Assembly: GCA_019747875.1 (NCBI GenBank)
Contig: JAIEQI010000227.1
Span: forward strand, 1 to 38,030
DNA: 38,030 nucleotides
Direction of reading: 5' to 3'
Source: Candidatus Obscuribacterales bacterium
GTDB taxonomy: Bacteria; Cyanobacteriota; Vampirovibrionia; Obscuribacterales; Obscuribacteraceae
A program made the translations under genes and the position numbers. Position 1 is the stretch's first letter. Each line of letters starts with the position of its first letter. The notes beneath the pieces are model-generated. The model worked only from the letters and a program-made list of their open reading frames with translations. It was not told the origin of the DNA and made no database searches. Positions 31,613 through 38,030 of this stretch are shown here, one piece after another.

Positions 31613-32929
31613 TTATTTAGCGACTGCTGCTTCCTTTTGTCCAGCCTTGCGGAATTGAGGAAATGATTGGTGCTTCCGGAAAACAGCGGAGGAGCCCAAA
31701 TCGCGCTCTATGCGCAGTAGTTGATTGTACTTTGCGGTTCGTTCAGAGCGGCACGGTGCACCGGTTTTGATTTGTCCCACATTTGTTGCGACTGCAAGAT
31801 CAGCAATCGTGAAATCTTCAGTTTCGCCTGAACGGTGGCTCATTACGCAGCTATAGCCATTCTCCTTGGCTAAATTGATCGCATCCAGCGTTTCGGTCAA
31901 CGTTCCAATTTGATTCGGTTTGATCAAGATTGAATTCGCGACACCAGAGTCGATACCACGCTGAAGGCGGCTTGTGTTTGTCACGAAAAGATCATCACCT
32001 ACCAGCTGGATGCGGTGTCCAAGCTTGTCGCTCATGAGTTTCCATGCTTCCCAATCTTCCTCAGCGACACCATCCTCGATACTAACGATCGGATATTTGT
32101 CGACCAGTCCCACATAATAATCAACCATTTCTTCTCTGGAAAGATTTCTGCCTTCCTTGGCCAAATCGTATTTGCCTTTGACGAAGAACTCGCTGGATGC
32201 GGGGTCTAAAGCTAGTGCAATGTCAGCTCCAGGTTTATAGCCTGTTTTCTCAATAGCCGAAACGATCAATTCCAATGCTTCTTCGTTTGATTTGAGTGAT
32301 GGTGCGAAGCCACCCTCATCGCCGACGCCGGTATTTAGTCCGCGCGCATGAAGAACTGATTTGAGAGAGTGATAGACTTCAACTCCCATTCTTAGTGACT
32401 CTGCAAAATTTGATGCTCCAACTGGCACAATCATAAATTCTTGGAAGTCGACACCATCCTCTGCATGCTTGCCGCCGTTCAAGATGTTCATCAACGGAAC
32501 TGGCAGCACGGAGGCACTTACGCCACCGACGTAGCGGAAGAGCGGCATCCCAATGGAAGCAGCAGCTGCCTTCGCAACCGCAAGGCTCACGGCGAGGAGC
32601 GCATTTGCCCCCAGCTTGGATTTATTCTCGGTTCCATCGAGAGAAATGAGTTCCTGGTCGATGGCGGTTTGCTCAATTGCATTTGCTCCCAGCAATGACT
32701 TCGAGATGACCTCGTTGATATTTTGAATCGCCTTGAGTACGCCTTTGCCGTGATAACGACCTTTGTCTTGGTCCCTCAATTCTGCTGCTTCGAAGGTTCC
32801 TGTCGAGGCTCCGGATGGTACCGCTGCTCTGCCTGCTGCACCATTTGACAACAAGACGGTGACTTCAACCGTCGGGTTGCCACGTGAATCCAGGATTTCA
32901 AGAGCTGAAATTTCCTCAATTTGAGACAT
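31613..32929 (-). CDS. eno: Enolase
   Basis: Enolase converts 2-phosphoglycerate to phosphoenolpyruvate in glycolysis and gluconeogenesis. The 438 residues carry ALEILDSRGNPTVEV, the AAVPSGASTG loop, LNGGKHAEDGVDFQEFMIVP, VGDEGGFAPSL, SIEDGVAEEDWEAW, LVGDDLFVTN, ILIKPNQIGTLTETLDAI and SHRSGETEDFTIADLAV, all typical of bacterial enolase. The metal-binding and catalytic Lys and Glu residues are present in these motifs. AAGGAG is eight bases before ATG 32929, which I prefer over a TTG three bases earlier. The gene starts at the edge of the repeat-rich non-coding region. Confidence 0.98.
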   Translation of the reverse strand: MSQIEEISALEILDSRGNPTVEVTVLLSNGAAGRAAVPSGASTGTFEAAELRDQDKGRYHGKGVLKAIQNINEVISKSLLGANAIEQTAIDQELISLDGTENKSKLGANALLAVSLAVAKAAAASIGMPLFRYVGGVSASVLPVPLMNILNGGKHAEDGVDFQEFMIVPVGASNFAESLRMGVEVYHSLKSVLHARGLNTGVGDEGGFAPSLKSNEEALELIVSAIEKTGYKPGADIALALDPASSEFFVKGKYDLAKEGRNLSREEMVDYYVGLVDKYPIVSIEDGVAEEDWEAWKLMSDKLGHRIQLVGDDLFVTNTSRLQRGIDSGVANSILIKPNQIGTLTETLDAINLAKENGYSCVMSHRSGETEDFTIADLAVATNVGQIKTGAPCRSERTAKYNQLLRIERDLGSSAVFRKHQSFPQFRKAGQKEAAVAK

Positions 32930-33884
32930 CAAAGCTGCTCCTTTGTCAGGGGGGACTGCGCTGGTCCTCCGGCGCGTATATAACTCGATGAGTATATCAA
33001 AGCTCTACCGTTACGTTGCAGTATGGCGCCTTCGGTGAAGTTTTTCGATACGGCAGTCAATCCGCTTGAGGTGCTTTGGGGTTGACCGTCGTATTGGGAT
33101 GCAAGCAAATAGCCCCAATAAATGCAGCTTTGCAATGAGCTCTCTAGCTAATTGCCGGAGGCGGCCTGCCGTGTCCCTCGTCGTTTCTGTCTTCGGACGA
33201 ATCGGGCGGTCCTATATATGGTGGCAGTGTCCTTATATGTGGTGGCACTATTATGGTGCATACTTTGAGATTCTAAGCCCCCCCAGAAGCTGTGCCGGGT
33301 GCTTTTATCTAGCCTGCATAGGCGGCAGATGTGGTGGCGCATTATCCAGAATTCAGCATGCAGCCAAATGTGGTGGCATAGTTTAGCTACGTTGTTTCCT
33401 AGCAGCGTCCTCTTATATATCTGCAAGTTGTTGGCGAGGTTGCCGGGGGATTTGTAGGCAGCGAGCCTTTCACAGGTTGAAAAGTCCCTATATATGGTGG
33501 CATTGGATCATTGTCGATCCGAACACGCTATATATGGTGGCACTGATATTTATTTCCTCGTTCCAGCATTCTGAGGCACCATGCTTAGTACTGATTTATC
33601 AGCTAGCCAAGATCTCCATAAGGCAGGATATTGCAGATTTATCGGAAGATCATTCTCCGTTGATACATGATGATCGGCGAAGATATATCACCAATATTTG
33701 CCATCACATTTGATATTACGGAAAAATCGCTCGATAATCAGAAAAAAGTATCTTCCCAGTTTTCATAGTTCAAGTATAATCTTTGTGTTCAGATGGCAGT
33801 GGTACTTTTCCGATTCACCGCTGTTCTGATAATAGAACTAGCTGTGGTGTCATCAGTTTCGGTTACTAGAACTGGCGGTTCAAA
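32930..33884. other. Gene-poor region with dispersed TATATATGGTGGCA motif
   Basis: Nearly 1 kb without a convincing gene. It contains the repeat family listed separately (33212-33542) and a perfect -10 box TATAAT at 33775-33780, which may serve the zinc-ribbon gene at 33885. The -35 for it is poor. Frames on either strand give only repetitive WWH or CHH-rich peptides caused by the motif. Confidence 0.6.
33212..33542. repeat. Dispersed same-orientation motif CTATATATGGTGGCA
   Basis: Exact copies of CTATATATGGTGGCA occur at 33212-33226, 33488-33502 and 33528-33542. The variant CTTATATGTGGTGGCA is at 33232-33247, and shorter ATGTGGTGGC(A/G) variants are at 33329-33339 and 33368-33378. A degraded form is near 33248-33260. 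All point the same way. Two adjacent pairs are spaced 39-40 bases and one pair is about 20 bases apart. The repeats are not tandem and are embedded in unrelated sequence. Confidence 0.85.
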
Positions 33885-34352
33885 ATGTACGAGTCTTGCG
33901 GCGGTAATTTCCATGAAGGAAATTCCCAGAGCAATGGTTTCCATTTGATCCAGGAATATTTTCAGCAAAGATCTTGCAAGCATTGCTGCCGAAATTATTC
34001 CTCCGATGGAATCGAGTTGATCAGGGAAGAGCCTGGTATGGTGGTTGTTAAAGTCGGCTGCTCAAACTGCGGGCAGCCATTGGGAATCGCGCTGGTCGGC
34101 ATGAGCGGGTCCGGCAAAGCGACCGAGAAGGCAGCCAATAGCCTATCGAAGGCCTACGCGAAATCGGAATTGGATGATCCACCTTATCCGGCCGATTGGA
34201 CTAAGAACGATATACAGAAGTTCTCTGGAGCAAGTCGTATCGGTTATGACGATGTGCTTGATGCCCATCAGTTCTTTTCTACATTGCCCGATGATTGGCA
34301 GAAGCTCTTGCCAAAGAAACCAAAGCGTTCAGGGCGACAGCTTTCTATGTAG
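33885..34352 (+). CDS. Zinc-ribbon protein of unknown function
   Basis: The 155-residue protein has two CxxC knuckles, CKHC (about 31-34) and CSNC (about 59-62), a zinc-ribbon arrangement. A short Gly-rich turn follows (IALVGMSGSGKATEKA), which resembles but does not match a Walker A motif. The C-terminal half is charged (ADWTKNDIQKF, DVLDAHQFFSTLPDDWQKLLPKKPKR). The first 20 residues before the ribbon are poor in conserved features, so the true start is uncertain. No Shine-Dalgarno is obvious. The family is not recognised. A DNA- or RNA-binding role would fit zinc ribbons but is inference. Confidence 0.65.
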   Translation: MYESCGGNFHEGNSQSNGFHLIQEYFQQRSCKHCCRNYSSDGIELIREEPGMVVVKVGCSNCGQPLGIALVGMSGSGKATEKAANSLSKAYAKSELDDPPYPADWTKNDIQKFSGASRIGYDDVLDAHQFFSTLPDDWQKLLPKKPKRSGRQLSM

Positions 34353-34562
34353 GCCGCCCCGTGAACATTTTCTACCGTTCACGCGCTCTATTTCCTGGTC
34401 CTGCTGGCGTCGTAATTACTAAGCACTCAGCTCGAAGCATTTGCTACCTTACGCAATGTATGTTTTGACGCTCGACTTCGGTGATGAGGTGTCGTTCCCT
34501 GCTATACTTGGCAATTCAGGTGTTTACTGGGCTAAGGGCGGATCGACGGGCTCATTTGTTCG

Positions 34563-36161
34563 ATGCATCTTTTCAAAGACGAAAATTTGATACTGCCGTA
34601 TCCTGGCAAGCAGGAGCAGGATATAGATTTGGCTTGGGTTTATCCCAACAGCTATTCAATCGGAATGTCTGGACTTGGTTATCAGCTCATATGGTGGCTT
34701 TTAGAGCAGGAGCCTGATCTCTTTGTGCGCCGGGCCTTCACAGATCAGCAAGAGTCCGGCTGGCAGCATTCAGAGATGATCGGCTTTACGCTCTCTTGGG
34801 AGTTGGATTATGCAAACATTCTTCAGTTGCTGCAGCAAGCTGGTGTTCCCCTGTTAGCCTCTGCCCGAGACGAGAATGCGCCGTTGGTGTTTGGCGGAGG
34901 ACCTGTACTAACTGCAAATCCCGAGCCGTTCGCTGAGTTCTTTGATGTCATTTTGTTGGGTGATGCCGAAGTCACGATACCAAATTTGGTGGCAGCTTGG
35001 CGAACCGCTCGATCGTTACCGACGCGGGCGGAGAAGCTAAAACATCTAGCAATGATCGATGGATTGTATGTGCCGTCTTGTTATCGATATGTTCTTTCAG
35101 AGCAAAGGGGAGCAATCGAACGGATTGAGCCCATTTACGACGACATTCCGGAATATCCAAGAAAGCAAGCTTTCTCGGCGCCCTCTGATTATGCCGCGCA
35201 CTCGGTAATCTTGAGTCACTCCGGTGGTTGGGGCGACATGTTTCTGCTTGAGCTCGTGCGAAGTTGTCCGCAAGAATGCCGTTTTTGTCTTGCCAGCTTT
35301 TTGACACGACCATTTCGATTTCCGTCGGTCGAAACTGCTTTGGAGAAAATCGATCTTGCACTTAAACAGACAAAGAGGGTCGGGTTGCTTGGTCCCTCAG
35401 TTACTGAACATCCGCATTTCAGCGAGCTGGCTCAAGCTCTTTTGACGCGCCCAGAACTTGAGGTTTCAATCGCTTCTATAAGAATGGACACGATCGATCC
35501 TCTAATTCTGAAAATGCTTGTTGTTTTGAAGCAGCGATCAGTGACAATCGCTTTGGAGTCCGGCTCAGAGCGATTGCGTTCAATAATGAAAAAGAACCTG
35601 ACAGAAGCGGAGATCTGGCAGGGCATGGACATAATTGCAGCCAGCGGTATCGAGCAAGTTAAGTTCTACGGCATCGTAGGCTTGCCTGGCGAGATTGAAG
35701 ATGATTTGCAAGAAACGGTCAGACTGCTCACAGCCATTAAGAAGCGGTACAAACAGTTGCGGATCATTTTTGGTGTCAGCTCGTTCGTGCCTAAGGCGCA
35801 AACGCCATTTCAGTGGTCAGGGCGCGATCGCGACTGTGCCAGAAAACTGGAATTCGTGCGAAAGAATCTTGCGAAAGTAGGCGTCGACGTTCGAGCCGAA
35901 AGCCATAACTGGAGTGACGTGCAAGCTTATTTATCGCGTTCTGATCGTCGCGTAGCGCCAATGCTGCTCGAAATTGCGCAAAGCAGTGGAAAGCTGGGAT
36001 CGTGGAAAAAGCTCTTTAGAAGTGAGCCGGAATCATGTCCGTCTTCGGATTTTTACGTCTTTAGACAAATACCGCCAGACGAATTTTTGCCGTGGTCTCA
36101 TTTGCTCGATGCGCCACGCAAAGCAATATTGGACAGGCACAGGCAAGCTGCAGAGATTTAG
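34563..36161 (+). CDS. Radical SAM protein with cobalamin-binding-like N-terminus
   Basis: The 532 residues begin with a B12-binding-like Rossmann segment (WVYPNSYSIGMSGLGYQLIWWLL, VFGGGPVLTANPEPFAEFFDVILLGDAE). The radical SAM core has the CxxxCxxC cluster motif CPQECRFC (C235, C239, C242) and the downstream VTIALESGSERLR and GIVGLPGEIEDDLQ strands. A short C-terminal region follows. Such enzymes perform radical methylation, methylthiolation or rearrangements. The substrate cannot be read from sequence. The lack of a clear His ligand (DxHxxG) in the B12 segment argues that base-off cobalamin binding may be absent or altered. The ATG at 34563 has no good ribosome binding site. Confidence 0.88.
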   Translation: MHLFKDENLILPYPGKQEQDIDLAWVYPNSYSIGMSGLGYQLIWWLLEQEPDLFVRRAFTDQQESGWQHSEMIGFTLSWELDYANILQLLQQAGVPLLASARDENAPLVFGGGPVLTANPEPFAEFFDVILLGDAEVTIPNLVAAWRTARSLPTRAEKLKHLAMIDGLYVPSCYRYVLSEQRGAIERIEPIYDDIPEYPRKQAFSAPSDYAAHSVILSHSGGWGDMFLLELVRSCPQECRFCLASFLTRPFRFPSVETALEKIDLALKQTKRVGLLGPSVTEHPHFSELAQALLTRPELEVSIASIRMDTIDPLILKMLVVLKQRSVTIALESGSERLRSIMKKNLTEAEIWQGMDIIAASGIEQVKFYGIVGLPGEIEDDLQETVRLLTAIKKRYKQLRIIFGVSSFVPKAQTPFQWSGRDRDCARKLEFVRKNLAKVGVDVRAESHNWSDVQAYLSRSDRRVAPMLLEIAQSSGKLGSWKKLFRSEPESCPSSDFYVFRQIPPDEFLPWSHLLDAPRKAILDRHRQAAEI

Positions 36162-36287
36162 TTTATTTCGCTGCTCTCACCTCCTCTTCATCGTTCTAGC
36201 GAAGGACGCGGCTGATCCCACATCCTTCGCATTAGCGTAAGAAAGCGCGGAATGCGCAGGACGACTAGCGTCCGACTCGATTCCTCA

Positions 36288-36500
36288 CTAATTCGTCGCG
36301 GTTTGAATTGGGTCTTCCGCAGGCGGCAGAAGAGGCGATTTCTTCAAGCGCACCAATATGCCGCAACTTTTTTCCATGTACTTCAACGTATAGAACTGCC
36401 CGCTTTCTACGTTCTTAAGAACTCGGTATGTGTCGTTTGTTGTATATGCGCAATACACCGTCAATCCAGCCATCCAAATGACAAGAATGCGATTTTTCAT
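36288..36500 (-). CDS. Small anchored protein, second of a two-gene unit
   Basis: The 70-residue protein has an N-terminal hydrophobic segment (MKNRILVIWMAGLTVYCAYTT) that could be a signal peptide or anchor. A basic/aromatic stretch follows (VLKNVESGQFYTLKYMEKSCG). Its ATG overlaps the TGA of the upstream small gene by four bases (ATGA), a typical translational coupling. The family is unknown. Confidence 0.6.
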   Translation of the reverse strand: MKNRILVIWMAGLTVYCAYTTNDTYRVLKNVESGQFYTLKYMEKSCGILVRLKKSPLLPPAEDPIQTATN

Positions 36501-36706
36501 AAGATAAAACCCCCAACGGTCGCCGGTCGACCGAAAAGCTTTGGATATAAACGAATGTAAGCTTGCCCGTTATTCCATCTTATCGGCGATGCAGCAAGAT
36601 TCCATCCGGCGGAGGTCATGGGAAAAGGATGACTTCGGTCATATTTGTGCCAGACCTCAGGTGAATCATCTTCGAGATATTTAGCAGCGGCCGGCATACT
36701 GCTCAC
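36497..36706 (-). CDS. Small protein, first of a two-gene unit
   Basis: The 69-residue protein is rich in Pro, Trp and Tyr (SHPFPMTSAGWNLAASPIRW, AYIRLYPKLFG), possibly an antitoxin-like or structural peptide, but I do not recognise it. The start is GTG 36706, and ATG 36697 is possible. The stop overlaps the start of the next small gene (ATGA). The pair lies between the radical SAM gene (plus strand) and the eIF2B-like gene (plus strand). Confidence 0.5.
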   Translation of the reverse strand: MSSMPAAAKYLEDDSPEVWHKYDRSHPFPMTSAGWNLAASPIRWNNGQAYIRLYPKLFGRPATVGGFIL

Positions 36707-36817
36707 TTATGCATCAGTGAATGTCAATATTCGTTTTCGAACGATTAGATCTTCGGAAAAGTACTTAAAAACCGGCTATATTAAAGGCGCACAATCAAAT
36801 TTTGGTGAGGATGAGGC

Positions 36818-37762
36818 ATGACCATTTCTCAGGAACTTGACCGCATGATTTCCGAGGTCACAAATGACTTGCTTTCAGGTGCGGCTGAGCTTGCTTTACG
36901 AGCAGTCAATATCTTCAGGTATGCTATTTCAGACGAAAGTGGTGGTGACCGAAGTCTTCCTGCCATTAAATCCAACTTGACAATGATTTCAAGGAAATTG
37001 ATTAAGGGCCATCCGGCGATGGCTCCGATTTTCAACCTTTGCAATCAAATATTGTTCGCTGCCGAAAAGTGCAGCACGACAGAAGAGCTAGAGGCTGTTG
37101 TTGGTAAATCGCTAGATGAATTCGAAACCCGCCTTTGCAATAGTGCCTCCAAAATTGCAGAAACGGCTGTGCAGCTCATTCCTTTTGGTGAACTGGTATT
37201 TGCGTACTCATTTAGCTCGACGGTTATTTCAGCCCTGCTAAACGCTCGTTCGAATCTTCGCTCTTTTCGCGTGATTTGCACGGAGTCTCGACCGAGCATG
37301 GAAGGGCGAAAGTTGGCTAGCGTTCTTGCATCCTCTGGAATTGAAGTAGTTCACTCCTTCGATTCTGCAATGGGGCTCTTTTTGCCCACTTGCCGCGTCG
37401 CATTCATGGGTGTCGATGCTGTAGCTAGACCTGGTCTGGTGAATAAGGTCGGCTCCTGGCTCTTGGCTCTTGCCTGCCGCGAGTTGAATATTCCACTTTA
37501 TGCTTTGACCGGGACCGAGAAATTTGTTACCGACGATCAACTGTTCAACTTTGAAGATTTCGAGCGTCCAGGCACTGAGATCTGGCAAGATCCACCCAAG
37601 GGAGTGACGGTGCTCAATCGGCAGTTCGAGCTGATTCCGTTTAACTGGATTGCCGGACTTGTCACCGAGGATGGTATCTTGCGTGGCGAAGCAGACGTTG
37701 AAAAATACGTCGATGCTATTAAAGTGCATTCTGATCTAGAAAATTATGCTGTAAGCACATAA
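36818..37762 (+). CDS. eIF2B/MtnA-like initiation-factor-type protein
   Basis: The 314 residues belong to the eIF2B alpha/beta/delta and methylthioribose-1-phosphate isomerase superfamily. A helical N-terminal half (about 1-115) is followed by the Rossmann-like C-terminal half with PFGELVFAYSFSSTV, VICTESRPSMEGRKLASVLASSGIEVV, the VAFMGVDAVARPGLVNKVGSWLLALACREL segment and PLYALTGTEKFV. Known bacterial or archaeal members include sugar-phosphate isomerases (MtnA, ribose-1,5-bisphosphate isomerase). A true translation initiation role is not expected in bacteria. The substrate is not assigned. The start ATG 36818 follows GAGG. A TATATT box at 36777-36782 could be its -10. Confidence 0.85.
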   Translation: MTISQELDRMISEVTNDLLSGAAELALRAVNIFRYAISDESGGDRSLPAIKSNLTMISRKLIKGHPAMAPIFNLCNQILFAAEKCSTTEELEAVVGKSLDEFETRLCNSASKIAETAVQLIPFGELVFAYSFSSTVISALLNARSNLRSFRVICTESRPSMEGRKLASVLASSGIEVVHSFDSAMGLFLPTCRVAFMGVDAVARPGLVNKVGSWLLALACRELNIPLYALTGTEKFVTDDQLFNFEDFERPGTEIWQDPPKGVTVLNRQFELIPFNWIAGLVTEDGILRGEADVEKYVDAIKVHSDLENYAVST

Positions 37763-37763
37763 A

Positions 37764-37838
37764 GTAGCATGTCGTATGGAGCGCGGTCCCGTCCGCCCGA
37801 GTAGCAGGTCGTATGGAGCGCGGACGTCCCGTCCGCCC
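37764..37838. repeat. Tandem REP-like units A and B
   Basis: Unit A (37764-37798) and unit B (37801-37838) are direct copies starting GTAGCAxGTCGTATGGAGCGCGG. B contains the intact palindromic core GCGGACGTCCCGTCCGC (37820-37836). A lacks three bases of this core, so its hairpin is damaged. They start two bases after the eIF2B-like stop codon. Confidence 0.88.
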
Positions 37839-37879
37839 ATAGCCTCACAGAGTGGTACTTTGTATCGAGCTAGGCGAGC

Positions 37880-37975
37880 GTCGGCATCCCTGCCGACTCC
37901 GTCCTTCGAGAGCCCTTTTGTTAGGAGCGGACAAGATGTCCGCTGCCCATACTTATAGGCGGACGGGACGTCCGC
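37880..37975. repeat. Three further REP-like hairpins
   Basis: GTCGGCA/TGCCGAC with loop TCCC is at 37880-37897. AGCGGACA/TGTCCGCT with loop AGA is at 37926-37944. GCGGACG/CGTCCGC with loop GGA is at 37959-37975. The last, with its flank up to about 37986, is an inverted copy of unit B, making a B-to-E inverted arrangement typical of REP clusters. No transposase gene is visible nearby. Confidence 0.85.
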
Positions 37976-38030
37976 GCTTCCATGAAGCGCCCTTCACTGT
38001 CAATAGCTAAATTCGTTAATTCTTGAAACC

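Noticed and set aside
33066..33386. Possible CRISPR-like array made of the dispersed motif
   Set aside because: Copies are short, irregularly spaced and not separated by uniform spacers, and no cas genes occur in the window.
33148..33426. Minus-strand frame with repeated HH and CHH segments
   Set aside because: The pattern arises from the TATATATGGTGGCA motif read in antisense, not from a protein domain.
34481..34717. Plus-strand frame overlapping the radical SAM start
   Set aside because: It is out of frame with, and overlapped by, the strong radical SAM gene. No protein features were seen.

Overview
The window looks like chromosomal DNA from a non-photosynthetic relative of the cyanobacteria (Melainabacteria/Vampirovibrionia, most likely Obscuribacterales-like). 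This is an inference from gene content. There is a close homologue of the cyanobacterial response regulator RpaB, a CsaB plus WecG/TagA pair, a Mini-III RNase, cyanobacterial-length IspG and a pilus-type secretin, but no photosynthesis gene. GC content is moderate, genes lie on both strands in short operons, and no rRNA, tRNA, CRISPR array, transposase or phage gene was seen.

Layout: 1-1172 holds the C-terminally incomplete, repeat-rich minus-strand gene. 1549-2982 has cysE, a small coiled-coil protein and a zinc-ribbon membrane protein on the plus strand. 3146-4558 is a minus-strand pair, a divergent acyl-CoA dehydrogenase with a small abutting partner. 4848-7661 has rpe, an exported TPR protein, a terminator and a CstB-like persulfide dioxygenase/rhodanese fusion. 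7718-7816 is a highly symmetric element between convergent genes. 7830-9572 carries a small membrane protein and a stand-alone OLD-type TOPRIM protein preceded by a mini-ORF. 10018-12378 has a MATE transporter and a RadC/JAMM-domain protein with an acidic repetitive N-terminus. 12441-14022 holds two proteins of unknown function with a decayed ispG fragment between them, followed by intact ispG.

15415-21760: a GlcE-like FAD oxidoreductase diverges from a probable operon of csaB, wecG/tagA, mrnC, a soluble PAS histidine kinase and a REC-GGDEF-REC protein whose key residues are mostly replaced. 21784-23000 has a GmhB-like phosphatase and a BlaI/MecI-type repressor. 23274-25850 is a CpaC/RcpA-like secretin. 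25851-27067 is a long gap with an orphan terminator that suggests an unannotated transcript. It is followed by rpaB, an alpha/beta hydrolase, ahcY, an exported protein and eno. 32930-33884 is non-coding and carries at least six same-orientation copies of a CTATATATGGTGGCA-type motif. The end of the window has a zinc-ribbon protein, a radical SAM protein with a cobalamin-binding-like N-terminus, two overlapping tiny genes, an eIF2B-like protein and a cluster of REP-like hairpins.

Metabolically the window combines central carbon (rpe, eno), sulfur and one-carbon metabolism (cysE, persulfide oxidation, ahcY), isoprenoid precursors (ispG), envelope polymer and heptose chemistry (csaB, wecG, gmhB), secretion/pili (secretin) and signalling (rpaB, kinase, degenerate regulator). 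The least ordinary items are the acyl-CoA dehydrogenase lacking both known catalytic glutamates, the degenerate regulator with an Asp-to-Glu change, the 7718-7816 element, the dispersed TATATATGGTGGCA motif and the ispG relic. No complete, clearly new multi-gene system could be demonstrated from sequence alone.
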